DNA of 64,000 bases from an uncultured Clostridia bacterium (lineage in GTDB: Bacteria; Bacillota; Clostridia; Lutisporales; Lutisporaceae). Below the pieces are notes generated by a model. The model was not told the origin of the DNA. It saw nothing but the letters and a program-made list of their open reading frames with translations, and searched no databases. Numbering within the stretch: position 1 is the first letter of the stretch; the number at the start of each line of letters is the position of its first letter. The stretch spans positions 1-64,000 of the forward strand of contig CALGKJ010000008.1 in the NCBI GenBank assembly GCA_937930535.1. The letters are read 5' to 3'. Shown here piece after piece: positions 36,441 through 48,400 of the stretch. The position numbers and the translations under genes were made by a program.

Positions 36441-39400
36441 ATGCAAACTCAATTTCTTATTAACATAAACAACCCAATCCTAAAAAACCACAAAGTATAC
36501 GGCCAAGAAATACTACCCGGCCTAGCATACATCGACATGCTCTTCCAACTATTCCGGGAAAACGGACACGACCATACCAAGCTGGAGCTTCGCAACCTGA
36601 CAATCTACAATCCCCTGACAGTATCACAAGACCACAGCGTACTACTAACCATAGAATACACCCAAACCCCACAACACAACTGGAAAATACGCATAGAAGG
36701 CGAAGAACAGCGTAATGGAAAAATAACAACCCCAAAAAAACTCTACATAACTGCCGAAATGCACACAATAAACACCATAAGCTTCAACGAAACACTAGAC
36801 ATAAGCACACTACAACAAGTAAAAAACACTCTGGAGCTAGAAGACGTATACAAACGCTTCAGAGCACAAGACCTAATACATACAGGCTTTATAAAAGCAG
36901 AAGGAAAAATATACAATACAGATTCTGCAAGAATAATAAACATATCCATTGGAGAAGAAGCCCTGCCAAGCTCAGAGGAATTTATGTTTCATCCTACTCT
37001 GATTGACGGCTGCGCAGTAGGCTCAATGGACGTATTTGAATTCGTAACCAAAGGAGAAGAAAGACTATATATACCCCTATTTTACGAGTCCTTCCGTGCC
37101 GCAGAGCTTTTTAACAAGCACTGTATAACAAGAGTACAAACCTCCTCAGTAAGAGGCAGAGAAGACATACTATACATGACAATAGAATTTTTCAACCTGT
37201 CAGGAAAAAAGATAGGAGAAATGAAAAACTTTGCAACAAAGCTGGTAAGAGAACAAGGCTTAATAAACCGCAATAGAAAAGCAGAAACACAGAGCGTTAA
37301 GCAAAATGAGCCAGCCAAGCTTGAAACAGCCGAGCTTGAAAAAGCACAGACCAGCAGTACAGAGTCCCCAGCAGAAGCAGAAAATTTCTTAAGAGAGCTA
37401 TTGGCAGAACGCCTAAGAAGACCAGCCAATCAAATAGATCTTCAAGCAGGATACTACGAAATGGGCTTAGACTCACCGGGACTGCTGGAAATAGTACAAG
37501 GAATAGAAAACAAGATAGGCACAAGCCTGTCACCAACCCTGTTATTTGAATACACCACTATAACTGCACTAGCCGACTACTTATCAGAGGAATACCCTGA
37601 TAAATTTGGAAGCATCACTGCTGAACAGCAAGTTTTTGTATCACAAACATCGGACTCAGAAGCAGAAGAAAATACATCAGAGCAATATAGCTTTGGCAAT
37701 CAATATATTGAACAAATAAACAGAGAACAAGAAGATATAGCAGTAATAGGTTTGGCTTGCAGATACCCCAAGGCAAGCAATCCCCAAGAATTCTGGGAAA
37801 ACCTAAAAGAAGCCAGCGACCTTGTAACCGAGATACCAAAATCCCGCTGGGACTGGCAGAAATATGACAATATTACATCACCCTCTGGAAAGCATATGTC
37901 CAGATGGGGAGGCTTTATAGATAATCATGACTGCTTTGACCCGCATTTTTTCAGAATATCTCCAAGAGAAGCAGAGCTTATAGATCCGCAGGAAAGATTA
38001 TTTCTTGAGGCATGCTGGGAAGCAATAGAGGATGCAGGCTATACCCCCAATAATCTGGTATCACCAAGAGGTCAGAACAAAAGAAGACCTGTAGGTGTAT
38101 TTGCAGGCGTAATGCATAAGGACTATACGCTGATAGAAGCAGAAGCAGTAGCCAAGAAACAGGCATTTGTATTATCGCTAAACTGTGCTCAAATAGCCAA
38201 CAGAGTATCCTACTTCTGTAATTTTCATGGTCCAAGCATGGCTGTTGACACAGTATGCTCATCATCCCTGACTGCTTTACACTTAGCATTAGAAAGCATA
38301 AAAAGAGGAGAATGTGAGGTTGCACTTGCAGGCGCAGTAAATCTATCACTTCACCCTATTAAATATATTTCCGTTGGTATGATTGACATGCATTCCACTG
38401 ACGGTCACTGCCGTACCTTCGGTAAAGGCGGAGACGGCTATGTATCCGGCGAAGGAATAGGCGTAGTACTGTTAAAGCCTTTGAGCAAGGCTATAAAGGA
38501 TAAGGATAATATTTACGGAGTTATAAAGGGAAGCAGCATAAACCATGTAGGAACAGTAAGCGGAATCACAGTGCCAAGCCCTGTAGCCCATGCAGAAATG
38601 ATAGTAGACTGCCTGAAAAAAACCAATATAAACCCAAGAACAATAAGCTATATGGAAGCCCACGGAACAGGTACTTCCTTGGGAGACCCAATAGAAATCC
38701 AAGGCTTAACAAAGGCATACAGACAGTTTACACAGGATGTACAGTTCTGCTCCATAGGCTCTGTAAAATCCAACTTTGGACATGCTGAGTCCGCTGCCGG
38801 AATCTCTGGACTGCACAAGGTCATAATGCAGCTTCATCATAAAACCTTAGTACCTTCGCTGCATTCAGATGAGCTGAATCCATATCTGAATCTTGAGCAG
38901 TCACCCTTTTATGTACAGCACAAAACAGAAAAATGGAAGCAGCCAGTAATAATAGAAAATGGAAAAGAGGCAGCTTATCCAAGACGAGCAGCAATAAGCT
39001 CCTTTGGTGCTACCGGCTCCAATGGACATGTTATTCTTGAAGAATACATACCAGACGGAGATATGCAGCAAGCTCCCTTGGAGCAAGCTCGCTTGCAGGA
39101 TACAAAGGAAAAGGCAGTAATAGTCCCTCTCTCTGCCAAAAATGGTGAGAGATTGCAGGCTTATGCACAGAAGCTTCTTAAGTTCCTTAAGGAATTATAC
39201 ACAGAAAATAAGCCGAAAGAAAGCAAGGCTGATATCAGAAGAAAGCTTCAGGATATAGTGGAGACCAAGCTTGCAAAGCTACTGGCTGAAGTTCTCAGTG
39301 TAGAGGAGAATGTAATTGAAGCAAATCAGGAGTGGAGCGAATACGGCTTAGATCCTGTGCATATTACACAGCTTAAGGATAAGCTGAAGGAACAGTTAAG

Positions 39401-42400
39401 TATCGAAATAAGCTTAAATGAGCTGAATCAAAAAAGCTCTGTAGCTTCAGTAGCTATCAGCATTATAAATAATAATAATGAAGTACTTGAAGCACTGGTT
39501 GATTTAAGCTCTAATAGAAATATTGACAGCAAAGAAGCAGAAGTAAATACAAACAAAAGAGAAATCAAGCTGAATGAGTTAGCTTATACCTTCCAGGTAG
39601 GCAGAGAGGCAATGGAGGAACGTGCAGCCTTTTTGGTAAAGGATATTCCTGAGCTGATTAATAAGCTGGAAGCCTTTGTAGAAGACACTACTATTGATAA
39701 CTGCTGGAAGGGTCACATAAAACGCAACAAGGAGACAATAGATTTATTCGGTACAGACCAAGATGCCGCCGAGCTGATCCGCAAATGGATAGCAAAGGGC
39801 AATCTGAAAAAAATAGCAGAGCTGTGGGCAAAGGGCTATGCAGTAGATTGGGAGCTTTTCTATAAGAGCTATAGACCAAGACGTATCAGTCTGCCTACAT
39901 ACCCATTTGCAATGGAGCATTACTGGGTGCCGGAGGCAGGAAACGAAGCTGGCTCAAATCAGTTAGCAGCCCCAATGCTTCACCCGCTATTACACAGCAA
40001 TACCTCCGACTTTTATGAGCAAAGATACAGCTCCAGCTTTAGCGGCAGTGAAATTTTCCTTGCAGATCATATAATAAAAGGTCAGAAGGTGCTGCCCGGA
40101 GTTGCTTATATAGAAATGGCAAGAGCCGCTGTGGCACAGGCATTAGGACTGTCAGCAGAGGAGCAGACCGCAATCAGGCTTAAGAATATAACATGGATTA
40201 GACCTATTGTTGTACAAGTGCCAACCAATGTCAATATAGGGCTGTACCCGGAGGAAAATGGGGAAATTGCCTTTGAAATATATACAATGAACGAGAACAA
40301 TGAAGCTATCATATGCTGTCAGGGCAGTGCATTACAAATAATGCCTTCAAAGGCTATAGTACTGGATATAAAAGCTATTGAACAGCAGTGTGATAAGGAA
40401 GTTTTTGAAGCATCCCAATGCTATGACATATTCAGACAGGTGGGGCTGGAATACGGTACAGCCCACAAGGGTATAGAGAAGCTGTTTACAGAACAAAACA
40501 AGGTGCTGACAAAGCTGTTACTGCCATACAGCATTTCTCAAACTTTGGAAGAATATATACTGCATCCAAGCTTAATGGACTCAGCTTTGCAGGGAACTAT
40601 AGGCTTTGGAACTGACTATAAAAATATTAAATCCTCTCTGCCCTTTGAATTGCAGCAGCTTGACATATACAGCAAATGCACACAAAGCATGTGGGCTTAT
40701 GTAAGATATAGTGAAGGAAGCGGTAGCGATCAGAAGTTGGAAAAATTTGACATAGATTTATGCAATGAAGCTGGAACGGTGTGTGTAAGCCTTAAAGGTT
40801 TTTCCACCAGAGCAATGGAAGCACTAACACAAGCTGTTAATGTAAAATCCATTGCAGCAGATAATACCGCTTCTGTTGAACCCCTTGTGGGAAAAATACT
40901 AATGACACCAGTATGGGATAAGGTTTCAGCAGAAAAAGGCGAAAGCATAACAGCAAATGAAAAGGTTGTAATTATCGGAGGCACAGAAGACAATATTAAT
41001 GCCATCAAGCAGTACTACCCTCAAGCTGCTGCTTTAGAGCTTAAGCCTGAAAGCACTATGGAAGAAATTGCAGATACTTTAAAAGCATATGAGACAATAG
41101 AACATATAATCTGGATAGCACCTTACAAAGCTGTCGATACCTTGACAGATTATTCAATAGTCGAGGATCAGCAAAAAGGCTTATACCAGCTTTTGAGAAC
41201 TGCCAAGGCTGTAATAAGCATGGGATATGACAGCAGAAAGCTTTGCTGGACTGTTATTACTACATCAGTTCAGCCGGTGCATGAGGATGACTATGTAAAT
41301 CCGGCTCATGCAGCAGTACATGGCCTAGTTGGCTCTATGGCTAAGGAAGTTTCAAGCTGGAAAATAAGATTAGCTGATTTACAAGCAGATAAGCTGATGC
41401 CAGCTAAAGATATACTTGAGCTCCCCTATGACAGCAGAAAAGCCCATCCATGGGTATATCGTGATAATCAATGGTACAAGCGTCAGCTATTACCTATTTA
41501 CAATAATCAGAAAATTAATACGGCATACAGAAAAGAAGGGGTATATGTAGTAATCGGTGGTGCTGGAGACATAGGCGAGGTATGGAGCGAATATATGATA
41601 CGCACCTATCAAGCAAAAGTGATATGGATAGGCAGACGAAAAAAGGATGCAGCTATACAAGCTAAAATCGACAGATTATCCAAGCTTGGTACTCCGCCAT
41701 ATTATATATCAGCCGATGCAACAGACAGCAGCTCCTTACAGAAAGCATTAGAGGAGATAAAAGCTGTATATCCTCAAATAAATGGCTTAGTTCATGCTGC
41801 TTTAGTATTAAAGGATCAGATAGTTGCAGAGGTTCAGGAGGACAAATTCAAGACAGTACTGTCTACCAAGGTTGATATATGCGTAAGCATGGCTAAGGTA
41901 TTTGACAAGGAAAAGCTGGATTTCGTTTTATTCTTTTCCTCCATTATTTCATTTATCAAAAATCCGGGACAAAGCAATTATGCTGCCGGCTGTACCTTTA
42001 AGGACTCCTTTGCACATCAACTGTCAAAGGAATGGTCCTGCAAGGTCAAGGTAATGAATTGGGGCTTCTGGTATAAGGAAGAAAGTGCTTCTCCAGAAAC
42101 CTATCAGATATATTTGCGCCTTACGGAAATAGGCATGGGTGCCATAGAAGCACCAGAGGCTATGGAAGCCCTGGAAATGCTTCTAGCCGGACCAGTAAAC
42201 CAGCTGGCATTGATGAAGACAACCAAACCTTTGATTATAGAAGGCTTAAATACAACAGATCAGATTACGGTTGACAATAACGGTACACTACATCGCAGTA
42301 AAAGAGTAAACAGCAAGCCTGCACCTATAACAAATCAACAGCTTGCTAAAAACACAAATATTGTAAACAAAGAAAAAGCTGCTTTAGTACAAAAACCTGT

Positions 42401-45400
42401 AGAAGTTAAGAAAACAGGAATTACTACGGACATTATACGTGAGAAAACAACAGCATATATAAAGCAGGTAGTCGGCGAAATATTAAAGATTCAAAGCAAT
42501 AAGATTGACAGCTCAGAGCCTTTGGAAAGATACGGTATAGATTCAATAGTAATAGTTCAGCTTACTAATTCACTACGCAGAGTATTAGACAATATTAACA
42601 GTACACTATTCTTTGAATATCAGACCATAGATGCTTTAGTGGAACATTTTGTAAAAACCAGAAAGGATGCACTGATTGATCTTCTCGGCTTGGAAGAGAA
42701 GGAAGAAAGTGCTGTAGAAACTGAAATATCAAGCACTGCTGAGACAAGCAGCTTAGCACAGCCAATAAATAATACTGCAATCAGAAGACAAAAACGCTTT
42801 ATCTCACATAGTCAGGAAAGCAGTAAAGGCGGAGCAACAGAGCAAAAGCTTCAAGATATAGCTATTATCGGGCTTTCTGGACGTTATGCCAAGGCTGACA
42901 ATGTAAATGAGTTTTGGAATAATTTGAGTAACGGTATTAACTGTATTACAGAGGTTCCCGAGGATAGATGGGACTGGAGAGACTTTTACCATGAGGAAAA
43001 GGGCAGAAAAGGCTCTACCTATACCAAATGGGGAGGCTTTATAAGGGATATAGACAAATTTGATCCGCTGTTCTTCCAGATATCACCCAAGGAAGCCGCA
43101 GAAATGGATCCACAGGAAAGATTATTTTTAGAAGCAGTTTATGAAAGTATAGAGGACTCAGGCTATACTCCCTCAAACCTTTGTGACAATAGAAAAATCG
43201 GCATATTTGCAGGAGTAATGTATGGACAGTATCCAACAGGAGCAAAGTATTGGTCCATAGCAAACAGAATATCCTATTTGTTTAACTTCCAAGGACCAAG
43301 CATGTCCATAGATACTGCATGCTCCTCCTCACTAACAGCCGTACATCTGGCACTTGAAAGCTTGTACAGCGGTATAAGTGAATGTGCTATAGCAGGGGGC
43401 GTTAATCTTATAGTAAGCCCCGAGCATATGATCGGTTTATCAGAAATGACTATGCTTTCACCGGGAGATAAGTGTAAGGCATTTGGAGAAAAAGCTGACG
43501 GCTTCGTTGATGGAGAAGGAGTTGGTGCAATCGTACTAAAGCCTCTGCAAAAGGCAATAGAAGCTGGAGACCACATTTATGGAATTATTAAGGGAAGTAT
43601 GCTTAATACAGCAGGCAAAACCAATGGCTATACAGTACCTAGTCCAACGGTGCAATATCAGCTTGTAAAGGAAGCCATAAACAGAGCTGATGTAAATGCA
43701 AGAACAATAAGTTACATTGAGGCTCACGGCACAGGTACTGCATTGGGTGATCCTATAGAAATATCAGGACTTACAAAGGCATTTGAGCATTATACCAGTG
43801 ACAAGCAGTTCTGTGCCATAGGCTCTGCAAAATCCAATATAGGACACTGTGAAAGTGCGGCAGGGATAGCTGCTATTACAAAGGTACTAATGCAGTTAAA
43901 GCATGGCAAGCTTGTACCATCGCTGCATTCCAAGGACAAAAACCCCAACATAGATTTCAGCAGTACACCTTTTGCTGTTCAGCAGGAATTAACTGAGTGG
44001 AAAAGACCTGTAATTGAAATAAACGGAATAACAAAGGAATACCCAAGAATAGCAGGGATTTCCTCCTTCGGCGCAGGAGGCTCAAACGCTCACTTAATTA
44101 TTGAAGAATATATGCCCCAGCAGCAGACTTGTTTAGCAGTAAGCTCCGCTAATCCGGCAATAATAGTGCTTTCAGCTAAAAGTGAAGACAGACTGCTAGA
44201 GCAGGCGAAGCGGCTGTTAACAGCTATAGATGAAGTGCCATTAGAGGACTCTCATCTGGCTAATATAGCATATACCCTTCAAACCGGACGTGAAGCTATG
44301 GAGGAGCGTCTTGCATTAATAGTAACCTCCATAAAGGAATTAAAAGAAAAGCTTATGAGCTTTACAGAAGCAGACATAAAGACACAACAGGGTATAGCTG
44401 ATTTATATAGAGGGCAGGTTAAGGGAAACAAAGAGATGCTGACGGTTTTTGCCGCAGATGACGATATGAGCTCAACCGTTGATACATGGATAAGCAAGGG
44501 TAAATATTCAAAGCTGATGGAGCTTTGGGTAAAGGGTATGAACCTTGATTGGAACAAGCTGTATGGAGAAAGCAGACCACAAAGAATAAGTCTTCCTACG
44601 TACCCATTTGCCAGAGAGCGTTACTGGGTAGAAAAAGCTGAGTACACAGTCAAAGCTGGTGATGTAACATTATTATCCAATAGCAATGTACTTCACCCGC
44701 TATTACATCAAAATACCTCGGATTTATCACAGCAGTGCTACAGAACAGTATTTAGCGGACAGGAATTTTTCTTAACAGATCATATAGTAAAGGGACAGCA
44801 TATGCTTCCGGGAGTAGTATATCTGGAAATGGCGAGAGCTGCGGCAGAAGCGGCACTAGGCAGCTCAGTCCGAAAAGCTGTAAAAGATAATGCTATGAAG
44901 CTGAACCTTAAAAACATAGTATGGCAGAAACCAATAACAGCAGAAAAACAGCCTGTGGCAATCAATGTAAGAATTATACCTGACGAAAATGGCGAGCTGA
45001 TTTATGAGATTTACAGCAACAGCAGTGATGGTGAAGAAACAGTACATGGACAGGGAAGAATAGTAACAAATCTGGATACTGATGCACCTGTTTGTGAGCT
45101 TGATATGTTAAAAGCTGAATGCAGTCAAGGGATACTGACAGACAGTCAATGCTACGGAGCATTTAAAACCATAGGAATTGAATACGGCCCTGCACATATG
45201 GGCATCCAAGAAATATATATGGGCTCGGAGCAAGTATTAGCCAAGCTCAGCCTGCCTGAAGCTGTTAAAAATACCTACAGTCAGTATGTTATGCACCCAA
45301 GCATAATGGATTCTGCATTACAGGCGACCATAGGTCTTATGATAAGCTCAGGCTGTATCAAACCAGCACTGCCCTTTGCATTGCAGCAGCTTGAAATTTA

Positions 45401-48400
45401 CAATAGCTGTACCTCTGAAATGTGGGCATTTGTCAGATACAGTGAGAACAGCAGCTCAGAGGATATAGTACAAAAGTTTGATATAGACTTGATAAATGAG
45501 TCTGGCAGCATATGTATAAGGCTAAAGAAATTTTCCATAAGAGTTATAGACGAAAAATCGACTTCTGAGGATTTAATTGATAAAGCCGATGAAATATATG
45601 GCAGTACTATACTCAAGCCCTGCTGGGAGCAGGAAAATACAAGCTTGGCTGTAGAAATGCCAATATATGAAAATCAATTAGCTGTTATCTGTGAGCTTGA
45701 CAACATATCAAAGGAACAAGTGGAGAGTATAGGCAAGATAAGCTGCATAAAGCTTAATGAAGAGCAAGGTAATGTTCAAGATAGATACCAAGCCTATGCG
45801 GTACAGATATTTGAAGTTATACAAAAACTATTAAATAATAAACCAAATGGAAATGTGCTTGTACAGATAGCAGTACCAAACTGCGGTGAACAGCAGGTTT
45901 TTGCAGGACTCAATGGTATGTTGAAAACTGCAAGACTGGAAAATCCGAAGCTGATAGGACAGCTAATACAGCTTGACAAGCAGGAAACAACAGAAGGTCT
46001 GATAAGCAAGCTAAAGGAGAATCAGCGTTGTTCTCATAATAAGCACATAAAATATGAAAAAGGAAAAAGATATGTTTCAGTTTGGAAGGAGCTGCATACT
46101 TCACAAAAGGATTTATACATGCCTTGGAAGGATAACGGCGTGTATTTGATAAGCGGCGGTGCTGGCAGTCTGGGACTTGTCTTTGCAAATGAAATAGCTG
46201 ATAAGGCTAGAGGAGCTAAGCTGATATTAACCGGACGCTCCGCAATAAATGACAGTATACAGCTTAATATAGAAAAACTGAAAAATCTGGGAGCGAATGC
46301 AGAATACAAACAGGTAGATGTTACGGATAAAAAAGCAGTAAACAATCTGATAAAAAATATTATTCAGAGCTTCGGACAAATAAATGGTATTATTCACACT
46401 GCTGGATTTATACGTGACAGCTTCATTATTAAAAAGACAAGAGAAGAATTTTTAGAGGTACTTGCACCTAAGGTTATGGGAATGATGAATCTGGATGAAG
46501 CGAGTCAGGAGCTTGAGCTTGATTTGTTTGTATGCTTCTCCTCAGTTGCTGGAGCAGTAGGAAATCCGGGACAAGCAGATTATTCTGCAGCCAATGCTTA
46601 CATGGATGTATATGCAAGCTATAGAAATGAATTGGTACAAGCAGGAAAACGTAAAGGGCGTACCATATCAATAAATTGGCCGCTGTGGAAGGATGGCGGT
46701 ATACATGTTGACCAAGAAACAGAAAACACCATGCTTCAAATTATGGGTACTATTCCTATGAAAACCTCAACAGGTATCAAGGCCTTATACAAAAGCTTAT
46801 TATCAGACAGCAGTCAGGTAATGGTAATGGAAGGTAATGTAGAAAGATTTAATAAGATTATTGCTGAGCAGCAGCCTAAAGCACCAAGTGTTAGAGCAGC
46901 AGCTATTTCACAGTTATCACCAACAGCAGCAGAGGATATGCTTAAGGAAAAGGCAGCAGACTATTTCAAGAAGCTTCTATCCTCAGTAATAGGACTGCCA
47001 GCTAATCGTATTGAGGCAGATGCCTATATGGATAAATATGGTATAGACTCTATAATGATAATGAAAATGACCAATCAACTGGAGAAGGTATTTGGCTCAT
47101 TATCAAAAACCTTATTCTTTGAATATCAGAGCATAGATGAATTAACAGCATATTTCATAAAGGAGCATAACAAGCAGTTAAAGGAGCTGTTAGGAGTCAA
47201 GGAGCAGCAGACAGAGCCGCCAGCTATAGAAAAAAATATAGAAGCCGAAGCTGTAAGACCTGTCCAAGGCTTTAACAGCAAGCAGCGTTTTGCAGTACAA
47301 GCAAGCTTTACAGCTAATAGCAGCAAAACCAAGGAAAAACAACAGGAAAATATGGATATAGCAATAGTGGGTGTTTCGGGACGATACCCCGGTGCCAGAA
47401 ATCTGAGAGAATACTGGGAGAACCTAAAAAGTGGTGTTGATTCTATAACTGAAATACCAAAGGAACGCTGGGATCACAGCTTATACTTTGATGAAGATAA
47501 AAATAAAGCTGGAAAGACCTACAGCAAATGGGGAGGCTTTATTGATGGAGTAGATCAGTTTGACCCCAGATTTTTCAGCATATCACCAAGGGAAGCTGAA
47601 ACACTTGATCCCCAGGAAAAACTGTTTTTACAGTGTGTGTATGAGACCCTTGAGGATGCAGGACACACACGAGAGTCCTTAAGTGAAAGTATAAAAGGAA
47701 ATGTAGGGGTATTTTTAGGTACAATGTATACAGAGTACCAGCTTTATGGAGTACAGGAAACACTTATGGGCAGACCTATTGCATTAGCAGGAAGCCCTGC
47801 CTCCATAGCCAACCGTATATCCTACTTCTGCAACTTCCATGGACCAAGTATTGCAGTGGATACAATGTGCTCCTCCTCACTGACAACCATACATCTGGCT
47901 TGTCAAGCTATACAAAATGGCGACTGTCAAGCTGCAATAGCAGGAGGAGTAAATGTATCAATACATCCTAATAAATATTTACTGTTGGCACAGGGCAAGT
48001 TTGCTTCCAGCAAGGGAAGATGTGAAAGCTTCGGACTTGGAGGCGACGGATATGTTCCCGGCGAGGGCGTAGGAGCAATAATGCTTAAGCCTCTGTCTAA
48101 GGCTATTGAGGATAGAGATCAGATTTACGGCGTTATAAAGGCGTCAGCGTTAAATCATGGGGGCAGAACAAACGGATATACAGTACCTAATCCAAATGCA
48201 CAAGCCGGTGTTATTGCAAAGGCAATTAAGGTGGCAGGAATAAATCCAAGAATCATAAGCTACATTGAAGCTCATGGAACTGGAACCTCACTAGGAGATC
48301 CTATTGAAATAGCTGGCTTGACTAAAACCTTTAATGAGTACACAAAGGATAAGCAATACTGTGCAATAGGCTCGGCAAAATCTAATATTGGTCATTGTGA

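Noticed and set aside
35091-36768. Cluster of long minus-strand ORFs (35091-35357, 35110-35373, 35610-35849, 36460-36768)
   Set aside because: They lie antisense to intact PKS domains in exactly the A/C-rich segment. Compositional skew removes stops on the other strand, and the translations are Leu/Cys/Val-rich with no domain motifs.
34900-36950. Diversity-generating retroelement target
   Set aside because: No reverse transcriptase or template repeat seen. The changes appear mostly silent and affect T and G rather than only A.
41980-42030. KR of the second extension module lacking Asn in YAAGC, considered as an inactive KR
   Set aside because: The catalytic Tyr and Ser are present, and the NYAAGCTFKD form is, to my recollection, common in trans-AT PKS KRs, so it is not evidence of inactivity.
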